A stretch of 64,000 nucleotides of DNA from Flavobacteriaceae bacterium GF1 (GTDB lineage Bacteria; Bacteroidota; Bacteroidia; Flavobacteriales; Flavobacteriaceae). Position numbers and translations under genes: made by a program. This document shows, in pieces, positions 33,280-41,622 of the stretch. A model generated the notes under the pieces. The model had not been told where the DNA came from and did not search any database. It was given only the letters and a program-made list of their open reading frames with translations. How positions within the stretch are numbered: position 1 is the stretch's first letter; the number at the start of each line of letters is the position of its first letter. The stretch spans positions 186,001 through 250,000 of the forward strand of contig WNKP01000003.1 in NCBI GenBank assembly GCA_009797885.1, written 5' to 3'.

Positions 33280-35553
33280 ATGACTTTACGTAAACAATGT
33301 CTAATTGTTTTTTTGTTTTACACCTTCATTCAACTTTGTGCACAGGAAAGAAGTTCCATTCCTGAAGTCCATGAGCTTTTGGACAAAATGACCTTGGATG
33401 AAAAAATAGGGCAATTGAACTTGCTCACCCCTGGTGGCGGGGTTGCAACAGGTGCTGTTGTTAGCAAAGACGTGGAGAACAAGATAAAGTCAGGTCAGGT
33501 TGGAGGTCTTTTTGGGGTATCTGGACCGGACAAAGTGAGAATTGCCCAAAAAATTGCCGTCAAAGATACCCGCTTAAAAATCCCGTTGTTAATCGGTTCC
33601 GATGTCATTCATGGATATAAAACTACATTTCCAATTCCCTTGGGACTTTCCTGTAGTTGGGATATGGAGTTAATAGAAAAGACGGCCCGACTTGCAGCGA
33701 TTGAAGCAACGGCTGACGGTATCAACTGGAATTTCTCTCCCATGGTGGATATTGCCAGGGACCCGAGATGGGGCCGTATTGCCGAAGGGGCAGGGGAAGA
33801 CCCCTATTTAGGCGTTGCCATCGCAAAGGCCATGGTCAAGGGTTATCAAGGGGCGGACCTCTCCGCACCCAATACCTTGATGTCCTGTGTGAAGCATTTT
33901 GCCCTGTATGGGGCATCACAGGCAGGTAGGGACTATCATAGCGTTGATATGGGCAAAATCAAAATGTTCAACCAATACTTACCTCCCTATAAAGCCGCGG
34001 TGGAGGCTGGCGTTGGATCTATAATGACTTCCTTTAATGATGTTGATGGAATACCGGCGACCGGGAACAGATGGCTATTGACCGATTTGTTGCGGGACCG
34101 ATGGGGGTTCAACGGATTTGTGGTTTCCGATTATACTTCTTTGAATGAAATGATGTTCCACGGCCTTGGAAATCTTCAGGAAGTATCGGCCCTTTCCTTA
34201 AAGGCCGGTCTGGATATGGATATGGTGGGCGAGGGTTTTTTGACCACACTCAAAAAATCCGTAGCGGAAGGTAAGGTGACGGAAGAAGAAATCAACCAGG
34301 CCTGTATAAGGATTTTGGAGGCAAAACATAAACTGGGACTTTTTGATGACCCTTACCGTTATTTAGATAGCAGTAGACCAAAAAAAGATATTCTCACTCC
34401 AAAAAATCGACAATTTGCCAGGGAAGTCGCAGCACGCTCCTTCGTATTGCTTAAAAATCACAAAGCCATTCTTCCCCTAAGAAAAAATGCCAAAATTGCG
34501 TTGGTGGGACCTTTGGCGGACAGCCGTAATAATATGTTGGGAACCTGGGCACCCACTGGAAATCCAGATTTGGCAGTAACGGTTATTGAAGGATTTAAAA
34601 AGGTGGCCCCAACGGCCACCATTGCCTATGCAAAGGGTGCCAATATCACCGATGATAAAGCATTGGCAAAAAAAGTTAACGTCTTTGGGCCTAGGGTAAT
34701 TATTGATAAACGCTCTCCTGAGGCCATGATCAAGGAAGCAGTGGATGTGGCAAATTCCGCAGATGTAGTTGTGGCCGTTGTGGGCGAAGCTACCGAGATG
34801 AGTGGTGAATCGGCCAGTCGTACGGATATTTCCATTCCAAAAAGTCAAAAGAAGTTGATTCGAGCCTTGGTGGCCACGGGTAAGCCCGTTGCTTTGGTGT
34901 TGATGGGCGGTCGGCCACTTACCATTCCCGAGGAGTACAACATGCCTGTTGCCATATTGCAGGTTTGGCATCCCGGAGTTGAAGCTGGAAATGCCATTGG
35001 GGATGTGGTTTTCGGCAACTACAACCCGTCTGGAAAATTGTCCGCTACTTGGCCAAGAAATGTAGGTCAAATACCTATTTATCACAGCGTTAAAAATACA
35101 GGACGACCAAACCCGGAAGGAAAGTACGAGAAATTTAAAACAAATTATCTTGATGTTCCCAATACTCCCTTACTGCCCTTTGGATATGGATTGAGCTATA
35201 CCACTTTTGCCTACTCCAATTTAAGATTGGACAAAAAGGAAATTAGTGGCGATCAAAGTATCAGGGCAACCGTTACGGTTGAGAATACGGGTGATTACGA
35301 TGGTGAGGAAGTGGTACAACTCTATTTGAGCGATGTAGTAAGAAGCATAACCCCACCGAAACGCCAACTCAAAGGATTCAAGAAAGTGATGTTAAAAAAG
35401 GGGGAACGCAAAGAGGTAACTTTAACCTTATCCCCGGACGATTTAAAGTTTTACAATGGTAACTTGGAATTCATATCGGAACCAGGGGAATTTACTATCT
35501 ATGTAGGTACGGATTCGAACGCAGAACTCTCCAGTTCCTTTATACTAAAATAA
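33280..35553 (+). CDS. GH3 beta-glucosidase (BglX-like), periplasmic
   Basis: About 757 residues from the ATG at 33280, which gives a proper signal peptide (LIVFLFYTFIQLCA-QE); a frame from 33208 adds 24 unlikely residues. The GH3 N-terminal barrel shows MTLDEKIGQLNLL, DPRWGRIAEGAGEDPYL and KHFALYGA, with the nucleophile Asp at about 284 (FVVSDYTS). The GH3 C-terminal sandwich and a fibronectin-like end (GYGLSYTTF, VENTGDYDGEEVVQLYL) follow. It should release glucose from beta-gluco-oligosaccharides such as sophorose. It is in the same unit as the GH144 gene. Confidence 0.93.
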   Translation: MTLRKQCLIVFLFYTFIQLCAQERSSIPEVHELLDKMTLDEKIGQLNLLTPGGGVATGAVVSKDVENKIKSGQVGGLFGVSGPDKVRIAQKIAVKDTRLKIPLLIGSDVIHGYKTTFPIPLGLSCSWDMELIEKTARLAAIEATADGINWNFSPMVDIARDPRWGRIAEGAGEDPYLGVAIAKAMVKGYQGADLSAPNTLMSCVKHFALYGASQAGRDYHSVDMGKIKMFNQYLPPYKAAVEAGVGSIMTSFNDVDGIPATGNRWLLTDLLRDRWGFNGFVVSDYTSLNEMMFHGLGNLQEVSALSLKAGLDMDMVGEGFLTTLKKSVAEGKVTEEEINQACIRILEAKHKLGLFDDPYRYLDSSRPKKDILTPKNRQFAREVAARSFVLLKNHKAILPLRKNAKIALVGPLADSRNNMLGTWAPTGNPDLAVTVIEGFKKVAPTATIAYAKGANITDDKALAKKVNVFGPRVIIDKRSPEAMIKEAVDVANSADVVVAVVGEATEMSGESASRTDISIPKSQKKLIRALVATGKPVALVLMGGRPLTIPEEYNMPVAILQVWHPGVEAGNAIGDVVFGNYNPSGKLSATWPRNVGQIPIYHSVKNTGRPNPEGKYEKFKTNYLDVPNTPLLPFGYGLSYTTFAYSNLRLDKKEISGDQSIRATVTVENTGDYDGEEVVQLYLSDVVRSITPPKRQLKGFKKVMLKKGERKEVTLTLSPDDLKFYNGNLEFISEPGEFTIYVGTDSNAELSSSFILK

Positions 35554-35559
35554 GCGGGT

Positions 35560-36465
35560 ATGGTGGAAAAGTATTTTGCTAAGGCAGTTTTTTTGGTGAT
35601 TTTGTTATTCCATACGCTGTTGCACGGTCAAGAGCGTTACAAAGATTCGTTGTTTTCCACCATTGGGATAAAAACATTGACCTATGCCGATACCTTGCAA
35701 TTGGATTTCTATTCCCCAAAGAACGATACCGTTCAAAAAAGGCCACTGTTGTTGCTGGTCCACGGAGGTGGTTTTGCTTCTGGCAAAAGGGACAATCCCT
35801 TGGAGCGTAAATTTTGCCAGGAAATGGCGCATAAAGGATATGCGGTGGCCTCAATAAGTTATCGATTGGTTCGAAAGGGAAAGGGCTTCGGCTGTGATTG
35901 CCCTTCCGTTGAAAAGGTGGAGACCTTTAAACAGGCCTCCCAGGATGTGGCCCGGGCGGTCAATTTTTTGGACGAAAGGGGGGATGAATTGGGCATCGAT
36001 CCAAAAAAGATGGTCCTTGTAGGAAGTAGTGCCGGCGCTGAGGCGGTTTTAAACACTGTTTTTATGCGATATCATCACGATTTTAAGGGGATATCCTTCC
36101 CCAAAGAAAGATTTGCCGGGGTAGTTTCTTTTGCAGGAGCGGTGTTACATATCGATTACATTACCCAAGAGACCGCAGTCCCTACCTTGTTGTATCACGG
36201 GAAAATGGATGGATTGGTACCCTATGGGGCAGCACCCCACCATTATTGCGATTCAAGATCGGAGGGGTATTTAATTTTGGGGGGATCGCAGGCCATAGCT
36301 GAAAGATTGAGGCAACTGGACATGTCCTATACTTTGATGTATGACCCAAAAGGAAATCATGATTGGGCCAATCTGGCTTATGCACGAACAGATGAGGTAT
36401 CGGAATTTATTAAGGAAGTAATCCTTGACGGGGTTTTTACGCAATCAAAAATTCGTTTGGAATGA
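35560..36465 (+). CDS. Exported alpha/beta-hydrolase (esterase-like)
   Basis: 301 residues with a signal peptide (VILLFHTLLHG-QE). Motifs: oxyanion HGGGFASG (about 68-75), nucleophile GSSAGAEA (about 152-159), acid Asp in YHGKMDGLVPY and His in GNHDWANLAY. An unusual Cys pair (GFGCDC) sits in the lid region. It probably removes ester groups from the glycan or acts as a peptidase-type hydrolase. It starts 6 bp after the GH3 stop and overlaps the sulfatase start by 4 nt, so it belongs to the locus operon. Confidence 0.87.
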   Translation: MVEKYFAKAVFLVILLFHTLLHGQERYKDSLFSTIGIKTLTYADTLQLDFYSPKNDTVQKRPLLLLVHGGGFASGKRDNPLERKFCQEMAHKGYAVASISYRLVRKGKGFGCDCPSVEKVETFKQASQDVARAVNFLDERGDELGIDPKKMVLVGSSAGAEAVLNTVFMRYHHDFKGISFPKERFAGVVSFAGAVLHIDYITQETAVPTLLYHGKMDGLVPYGAAPHHYCDSRSEGYLILGGSQAIAERLRQLDMSYTLMYDPKGNHDWANLAYARTDEVSEFIKEVILDGVFTQSKIRLE

Positions 36466-38108
36466 AAGGGCCTGGAATAAAAATCAAACTGATGACATTT
36501 TTGGTTTTGTTGGGTTTTTTGGCCTGCAAAGAGAAAGAAACTGTGAAGGGCTCAAAGGGGAAAAGCCCAAACATTGTTTTTATAATGTCCGATGACCATG
36601 CCTATCAAGCCATTAGTGCCTATGGTCACGAAATTGGGAAAATTGCACCTACACCGAATATTGACCGTATTGCCCAGAACGGCGCAAAGTTCAATAGGGC
36701 CTACGTTACAAATTCCATTTGTGGCCCTAGCAGGGCGGTAATACTTACCGGTAAGCACAGTCATATTAACGGGTTTCGGCAAAATGGCGAACGGTTTGAT
36801 GGTTCCCAGCCAACTTTGCCAAAGTACCTTAAAAGGATGGGGTACCAAACCGCCATTGTGGGTAAGTGGCACCTGCATGACTGGCCACAAGGGTTTGACT
36901 ATTGGAACATTTTACAAGATCAGGGGAATTACTATAATCCTGATTTTATTGACAATGGCGATTCCATTAGAGTAGCGGGTTATACGAACGATATTATTAC
37001 GGATAAGGCGCTTTCCTGGTTGAAGGAAAAAAAGGACAGTACTCCCTTTCTTTTGATGGTACAACATAAAGCCCCCCATAGAAATTGGATGCCGGCACTC
37101 CGCCATGCCAATAAATATGACAGCATTGACATTCCCATTCCGGACACCTACTTTGCAGAGCACGGCCATCAGCAAGCAGCCAAGGAGCAACAGCAAACCA
37201 TATATAAGGACATGTACGAAGGGCATGATTTAAAATTGACCAGAGCTGCCGGTAGTTTGGAACTGGCCAATGATCCCTGGCCGTCCGATTTTGGGCGAAT
37301 GACCGAACAACAGCGTGCACAATGGAATGCGGCCTATCAGCCTAAAAATGAGGCCTTTCATAAAGCAAAACTTAGCGGAAAGGAATTGGCGCTCTGGAAA
37401 GGGCAACGCTATCTTCAGGATTATTTGGCTACGGTAGCCTCAGTGGATGAAGGTGTCGGAAAGATTTTGGATTATTTGGAAGCATCCGGTTTGGATGAAA
37501 ATACCATTGTGGTCTACACTTCCGATCAGGGTTTTTATTTGGGGGAAAAAGGTTGGTTCGACAAGCGTTTTATGTATGAAGAATCGTTCAGGACACCCCT
37601 TTTAATACAATATCCCGGTGTCATTGAAAAAGGGAGACACGTGGGTGCCATGGTTCAAAATCTGGATTTTGCCCAGACCCTATTGGATTTCGCAGGGGGC
37701 ACGGAATACAGCTCTGGGATGCAGGGCGCGTCTTTGGTACCTTTGTTGACCAATACCATGGAAGAGGAAGATTTTAGGGACATCATTTATTATCACTATT
37801 ACGATTATCCTGCATTCCATATGGTAAAGAAGCATTACGGGGTGCGGACAAAACAATACAAGCTGATGCATTTCTATGATGATATCGATAGTTGGGAGTT
37901 CTATGACCTTAGGGAAGACCCTCGGGAATTGGACAACAAAGTGGACGAAGCAGCATATCAGGATATCATTAAGAACATGAAGGCCAGGCTGGATTCCGTA
38001 CAAAGGCTTTATCAGGTCACCGAAAAGGAATTTGAACAAGCGCCAAAGGAGAAGGTGGAGAAAGCCTTCGAAACATTTAAAAAATTGAGGGGGGTACCAA
38101 TGCAATGA
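36462..38108 (+). CDS. Type I (S1 family) sulfatase, lipoprotein
   Basis: 548 residues; lipobox at Cys22 (GFLAC). Metal ligands appear in IMSDDHAYQA (about 41-50). The formylglycine motif is ICGPSRAVILTGKHSH with Cys87 (C-x-P-S-R). C-terminal ligands are in YTSDQGFYLGEKGWFDKRFMYEE. The GKHSHINGF and GEKGWFDKR forms are common in iduronate-sulfatase-like S1 members of Bacteroidota. It desulfates a carbohydrate, probably in the periplasm. The start overlaps the hydrolase by 4 nt and its stop overlaps the next start by 4 nt (tight operon). Confidence 0.94.
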   Translation: MKGPGIKIKLMTFLVLLGFLACKEKETVKGSKGKSPNIVFIMSDDHAYQAISAYGHEIGKIAPTPNIDRIAQNGAKFNRAYVTNSICGPSRAVILTGKHSHINGFRQNGERFDGSQPTLPKYLKRMGYQTAIVGKWHLHDWPQGFDYWNILQDQGNYYNPDFIDNGDSIRVAGYTNDIITDKALSWLKEKKDSTPFLLMVQHKAPHRNWMPALRHANKYDSIDIPIPDTYFAEHGHQQAAKEQQQTIYKDMYEGHDLKLTRAAGSLELANDPWPSDFGRMTEQQRAQWNAAYQPKNEAFHKAKLSGKELALWKGQRYLQDYLATVASVDEGVGKILDYLEASGLDENTIVVYTSDQGFYLGEKGWFDKRFMYEESFRTPLLIQYPGVIEKGRHVGAMVQNLDFAQTLLDFAGGTEYSSGMQGASLVPLLTNTMEEEDFRDIIYYHYYDYPAFHMVKKHYGVRTKQYKLMHFYDDIDSWEFYDLREDPRELDNKVDEAAYQDIIKNMKARLDSVQRLYQVTEKEFEQAPKEKVEKAFETFKKLRGVPMQ

Positions 38109-38944
38109 AAAAAATAGGAATCATAGTTGTACTGACCATGGCCTTGACATCCCTTTCTTTTGGCCAACAACTTAACATCCTGACCTATAACATTAGATAT
38201 GATAACCCCTCGGATGGGGTAAATGGTTGGGATAAGAGAAAGGATTTTATGGTATCGCAGTTGAATACCTATCGTCCGGATGTTTTCGGCATTCAAGAGG
38301 GGTTAAAACATCAAGTGGATTATTTGAAAAATAATCTGGACGGGTACACCTTTTTTGGTGTAGGTCGGGATGACGGTAAGGAAGCTGGAGAATACACCGC
38401 TATATTTTTTAATGGGGGAAAACTAAAGTTATTGGATAACGGTACTTTTTGGTTATCGGAAACCCCGAACAAGCCTTCCAAAGGATGGGACGCTGCTATT
38501 AAAAGGATCTGTACGTATGGCCTTTTTGAAAATAGGGATGGTGGGAATCAATTTTTTGTGTTCAATACCCATTTTGACCATGTTGGCGAAGTGGCCCGAT
38601 TGGAAAGTTCCAGATTGATACTGTCCAAAATAAAGGACCTAAACCGTTCCCAATTGCCAGTCATCCTAATGGGTGATTTTAATCTGGAACCGAATAGCCC
38701 TGGGATTCAATTAATTTCAGGAAAACTGGAAGATTCGCACCAGGCAGCTGGTACAAATTCCTATGGACCAAGAGGTACGTTCAATGGTTTTGAAATGCAA
38801 AGGGACGTTACCAGAAGAATTGATTACATCTTTTTTGATTCCTCAGGATTTAAAATCCTCAAAAGTAGCATTGTGAACGAATCAAAGGAGGGACGTTATC
38901 CTTCGGACCATTTTCCGGTTTATGTTGAATTAACCTTCAAATAG
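38105..38944 (+). CDS. Endonuclease/exonuclease/phosphatase-family protein, exported
   Basis: 279 residues with a signal peptide (MALTSLSFG-QQ). Family motifs: LNILTYNIRYDN (about 23-34, metal Asn), FGIQEGLKHQ (Glu), FNTHFDHVGEVAR (catalytic His), MGDFNLEPNS (Asp/Asn) and YPSDHFPVYVEL (terminal His). Exported members in glycan loci are thought to be phosphodiesterases or phosphatases acting on substituents or lipids; the substrate here is unknown. It is the last gene of the SusCD operon, with a 4-nt overlap. Confidence 0.9.
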   Translation: MKKIGIIVVLTMALTSLSFGQQLNILTYNIRYDNPSDGVNGWDKRKDFMVSQLNTYRPDVFGIQEGLKHQVDYLKNNLDGYTFFGVGRDDGKEAGEYTAIFFNGGKLKLLDNGTFWLSETPNKPSKGWDAAIKRICTYGLFENRDGGNQFFVFNTHFDHVGEVARLESSRLILSKIKDLNRSQLPVILMGDFNLEPNSPGIQLISGKLEDSHQAAGTNSYGPRGTFNGFEMQRDVTRRIDYIFFDSSGFKILKSSIVNESKEGRYPSDHFPVYVELTFK

Positions 38945-39056
38945 GTGATATGGACCAATGCAATTGTACGCAAAACCTTTGAATGAAAGATCATGGAATG
39001 AAACTTCGATATCCATATATTCCCAGCAATCTTTATTGGATTACGACTAAATTGAC

Positions 39057-40952
39057 ATGAATAGGAACAAAAATAGGACCACAGTAATGGATAAGCGGAA
39101 AACCCGCATGTTTAAAGCTGCCACTTTGTTGTTGGTCTTCGTCTTTTTTGTTTTGATGGAAATGATACTTCGAATATCGGGTTATGGAAGCGATTATCCT
39201 CTTTTCATTCCCGTGGAAAATGATACCTCATTGGTACAAATGAACCGCAAAATTGCAAAGAAGTATTTTGGGGATAGTGAAAATGCGACAGTAGGATTTC
39301 AGGAGTTGTTACAAAAAAACAAGGACTCGGATAGGTTTCGTGTTTTTGTATTGGGAGCTTCTACGGCAGTTGGGTATCCCTATAAAAAGAACGGTTCTTT
39401 TCACAGATGGCTGCAATATGCCCTGAACACTACTTTCCCGGATAAAAAAATTGAAATAATCAATCTCTCATTAACAGCGGTCAATTCCTATACCCTTCTG
39501 GACTTTACCAAACAGTTGGTGGATTACCAGCCCGATGCCATCTTAATTTATGCAGGCCACAACGAATATTATGGCGCACTGGGTGTAGGGGCTTCCAATT
39601 CAATGATAAGAAATCCACGATGGGTCAATGTGGCATTGCAGATGAAAAGTTTGCGTCTGGTTCAATTGGTTGAGTCAGGTATAGCAGCAATGGTGGGCAT
39701 TTCGAGTGGGGATAGGGAAAAAAGAACTACCCTGATGGAAAAAATGGTGGCAGACCGTAAAATCCCCTATGGTTCCAGAAAATACCAACAGGGAATACAG
39801 CAATTTAATTTCAACTTTGGAAAAATCGCCGAACATACCCAAAATTGGGGTATTCCAGTTTTTGTGTCCACATTGGTAAGCAATGAAAAAGGGCTAAAAC
39901 CCTTTGTGGGCACTGGCGAAAATCCTAAAACTTCAGCGGATCATTATTTTAATCTGGCGAATCAAGCACTTGGAAAGGGAGATCTAGTAGGGGCAAAGAA
40001 CAATTTTGCCTTGGCCAAAGAATACGATCAACTCCGTTTTAGGGCTCCAAAAGCAATAAATGATGGAATAAAAGAACTTTCCAGGACATATTCCCATATT
40101 TTTTTGGTGGACACCAAGTCCAGATTTGAATCTTTATCGGATGATGGTATCATTGGAAACTCTTTTTTATGGGAGCATGTCCATCCCAATCTGGAAGGGT
40201 ATTCACTTTTGGCCCATTCCTTTTACGAGGTTATTTTGGGTTCGGGCCTGTTGGGTAAAGCACACGGACCTGTGCTGTCATGGTCAGCTTTGAAACAACA
40301 AATGCCCATTACCAAGGTTGATGAAGCTGCTGGGATGTACGAGATTTTGCAGTTGAAGGAAGGATGGCCTTTTTACGAACCTATACCTAAAATACGCAAG
40401 GATTCCTTAGGTATTGCCGAACGATTGGGAGGTAAATTGGCCGTTAACTTGATCAGTTGGGATGACGCCATGCAAACACTTTACGGACATTATCAAAGAG
40501 AAGGAAAAGTTGAAATGGGCCTAAAGGTTGCTGAAGGACTTACATTGGAATATCCCCGTGAAGCGCGATTTCGGATTGAAAGCGCCCTTTTGGCCCTTAG
40601 GCTTAGGAAAATGGAAAAGGCAGCCCACCATTTTAAGAAGGCCTTTGAACTGGACCCATCAAGCGAAAATAGTAAGAAAATTGCTGTAACTTTAGTTGAA
40701 GCAGAAGCTTATAAAGCTTCTTTGCCCTATTTGGAATATGCCATCGAAAAATCCAATGGAGATAACCAATTGCGGGGAATTTATGGAGCTGTCAAACGTA
40801 TTGTTAAGAATGGGGCCATGGATAGTGTTGCCTTGGCAGAAAGCTATATTTTGCTTCGGAAGCGAACAAAGGCGGTTGAGGTACTAAAGCACCTATTGGA
40901 CAAAGATCCGGACAACAGCAAAGCCTTGTTGTTGCTGGAAAACATTAATTGA
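39057..40952 (+). CDS. Membrane-anchored SGNH-hydrolase-like protein with C-terminal TPRs
   Basis: 631 residues. One N-terminal transmembrane helix (about 21-40, AATLLLVFVFFVLMEMIL) is followed by an SGNH/GDSL-type domain. Block I is VLGASTAVGYPY with candidate Ser102, block III YAGHNEYYG (Gly-x-Asn169), and a late HPNLEGYSLLA gives the catalytic His (about 377). From about 450 onward helical TPR-like repeats run to the end. SGNH domains carry out O-acetyl/acyl esterase or transfer reactions on glycans. One bp separates it from the DUF5989-like gene, tying it to the carbamoyltransferase cassette. Role inferred. Confidence 0.82.
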   Translation: MNRNKNRTTVMDKRKTRMFKAATLLLVFVFFVLMEMILRISGYGSDYPLFIPVENDTSLVQMNRKIAKKYFGDSENATVGFQELLQKNKDSDRFRVFVLGASTAVGYPYKKNGSFHRWLQYALNTTFPDKKIEIINLSLTAVNSYTLLDFTKQLVDYQPDAILIYAGHNEYYGALGVGASNSMIRNPRWVNVALQMKSLRLVQLVESGIAAMVGISSGDREKRTTLMEKMVADRKIPYGSRKYQQGIQQFNFNFGKIAEHTQNWGIPVFVSTLVSNEKGLKPFVGTGENPKTSADHYFNLANQALGKGDLVGAKNNFALAKEYDQLRFRAPKAINDGIKELSRTYSHIFLVDTKSRFESLSDDGIIGNSFLWEHVHPNLEGYSLLAHSFYEVILGSGLLGKAHGPVLSWSALKQQMPITKVDEAAGMYEILQLKEGWPFYEPIPKIRKDSLGIAERLGGKLAVNLISWDDAMQTLYGHYQREGKVEMGLKVAEGLTLEYPREARFRIESALLALRLRKMEKAAHHFKKAFELDPSSENSKKIAVTLVEAEAYKASLPYLEYAIEKSNGDNQLRGIYGAVKRIVKNGAMDSVALAESYILLRKRTKAVEVLKHLLDKDPDNSKALLLLENIN

Positions 40953-40953
40953 T

Positions 40954-41103
40954 ATGGAAACCTTAAAAGAGTTTGGATTGTTCCTAAGAACCAGAAAAAG
41001 GTATTGGTTGATTCCAGTACTATTGGTGTTACTTTTCATAAGTATTATTGTGGTCGTAACCGCCAGTTCTGCTCTAGCGCCCTTTATATACTCTTTGTTC
41101 TAA
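40954..41103 (+). CDS. 49-residue DUF5989-like (SxtK-like) membrane peptide
   Basis: A very short gene: METLKEFGLFLRTRKRYWL, then a single transmembrane helix (about 19-37), ending in FIYSLF. The F-x-R-x-R-K-(R/K)-YWL-P start is the hallmark of the small DUF5989 proteins that accompany carbamoyltransferases, including SxtK next to SxtI/SxtJ in saxitoxin clusters (family knowledge). It lies 1 bp after the SGNH gene and 33 bp before the SxtJ-like gene. Function unknown; probably a membrane scaffold for the enzymes of the cassette. Confidence 0.8.
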   Translation: METLKEFGLFLRTRKRYWLIPVLLVLLFISIIVVVTASSALAPFIYSLF

Positions 41104-41136
41104 AACCCATTGGGTCTCTTTGGAATGAAGTAAAAA

Positions 41137-41622
41137 TTGAAAGCGTTTTTGAATTGGATAGCTGAGGTACGCCCACAAAAAACAAGAAATGGGAGTAAAA
41201 AGACGATTTTTCAGCTATTTCGGAAAGAATTAAAAGTGTTATTGGTGAAGATTTCTGTAAAGCAATGCTTAGAGGTGGGTATGTTGACAACATTGGCCTG
41301 TTTGGTGGTCTTCCTTTTCCTTCCCGAAAGATGGTATTGGGTATGGATTGCAATATCAGTTCTGGTGTTGGCCCTTATTCTCCCCAAGGCCTTTCAACCT
41401 GTGGCTTTTTTATGGTTTGGCCTAGCTAAAGTGTTGGGTTTGGTTTCAACCAGGATATTGCTTACGGTCACCTTTTTTTTGTTGATCGTTCCTGTGGGTT
41501 TTCTTCGTAAGCTATTGGGTAGGGATGAACTAAAACTCAAGCAGTTCAAAAAGTCCAATGAATCCGTTCTTTCCATCCGAGAACACTGCTATGAACCCAA
41601 TGATTTGAAAAACACATTTTAA
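41137..41622 (+). CDS. SxtJ-like membrane protein
   Basis: 161 residues from a TTG start at 41137 (no ATG fits the family start). Two hydrophobic hairpins lie at about 50-85 (TTLACLVVFLFLPERWYWVWIAISVLVLAL region) and about 92-120, with the FLWFGLAKVLGLVSTRILLTV stretch and a charged tail GRDELKLKQFK. This matches the small membrane proteins (SxtJ family) encoded beside O-carbamoyltransferases. Its stop codon overlaps the start of the carbamoyltransferase by 1 nt. Biochemical role unknown. Confidence 0.8.
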   Translation: MKAFLNWIAEVRPQKTRNGSKKTIFQLFRKELKVLLVKISVKQCLEVGMLTTLACLVVFLFLPERWYWVWIAISVLVLALILPKAFQPVAFLWFGLAKVLGLVSTRILLTVTFFLLIVPVGFLRKLLGRDELKLKQFKKSNESVLSIREHCYEPNDLKNTF

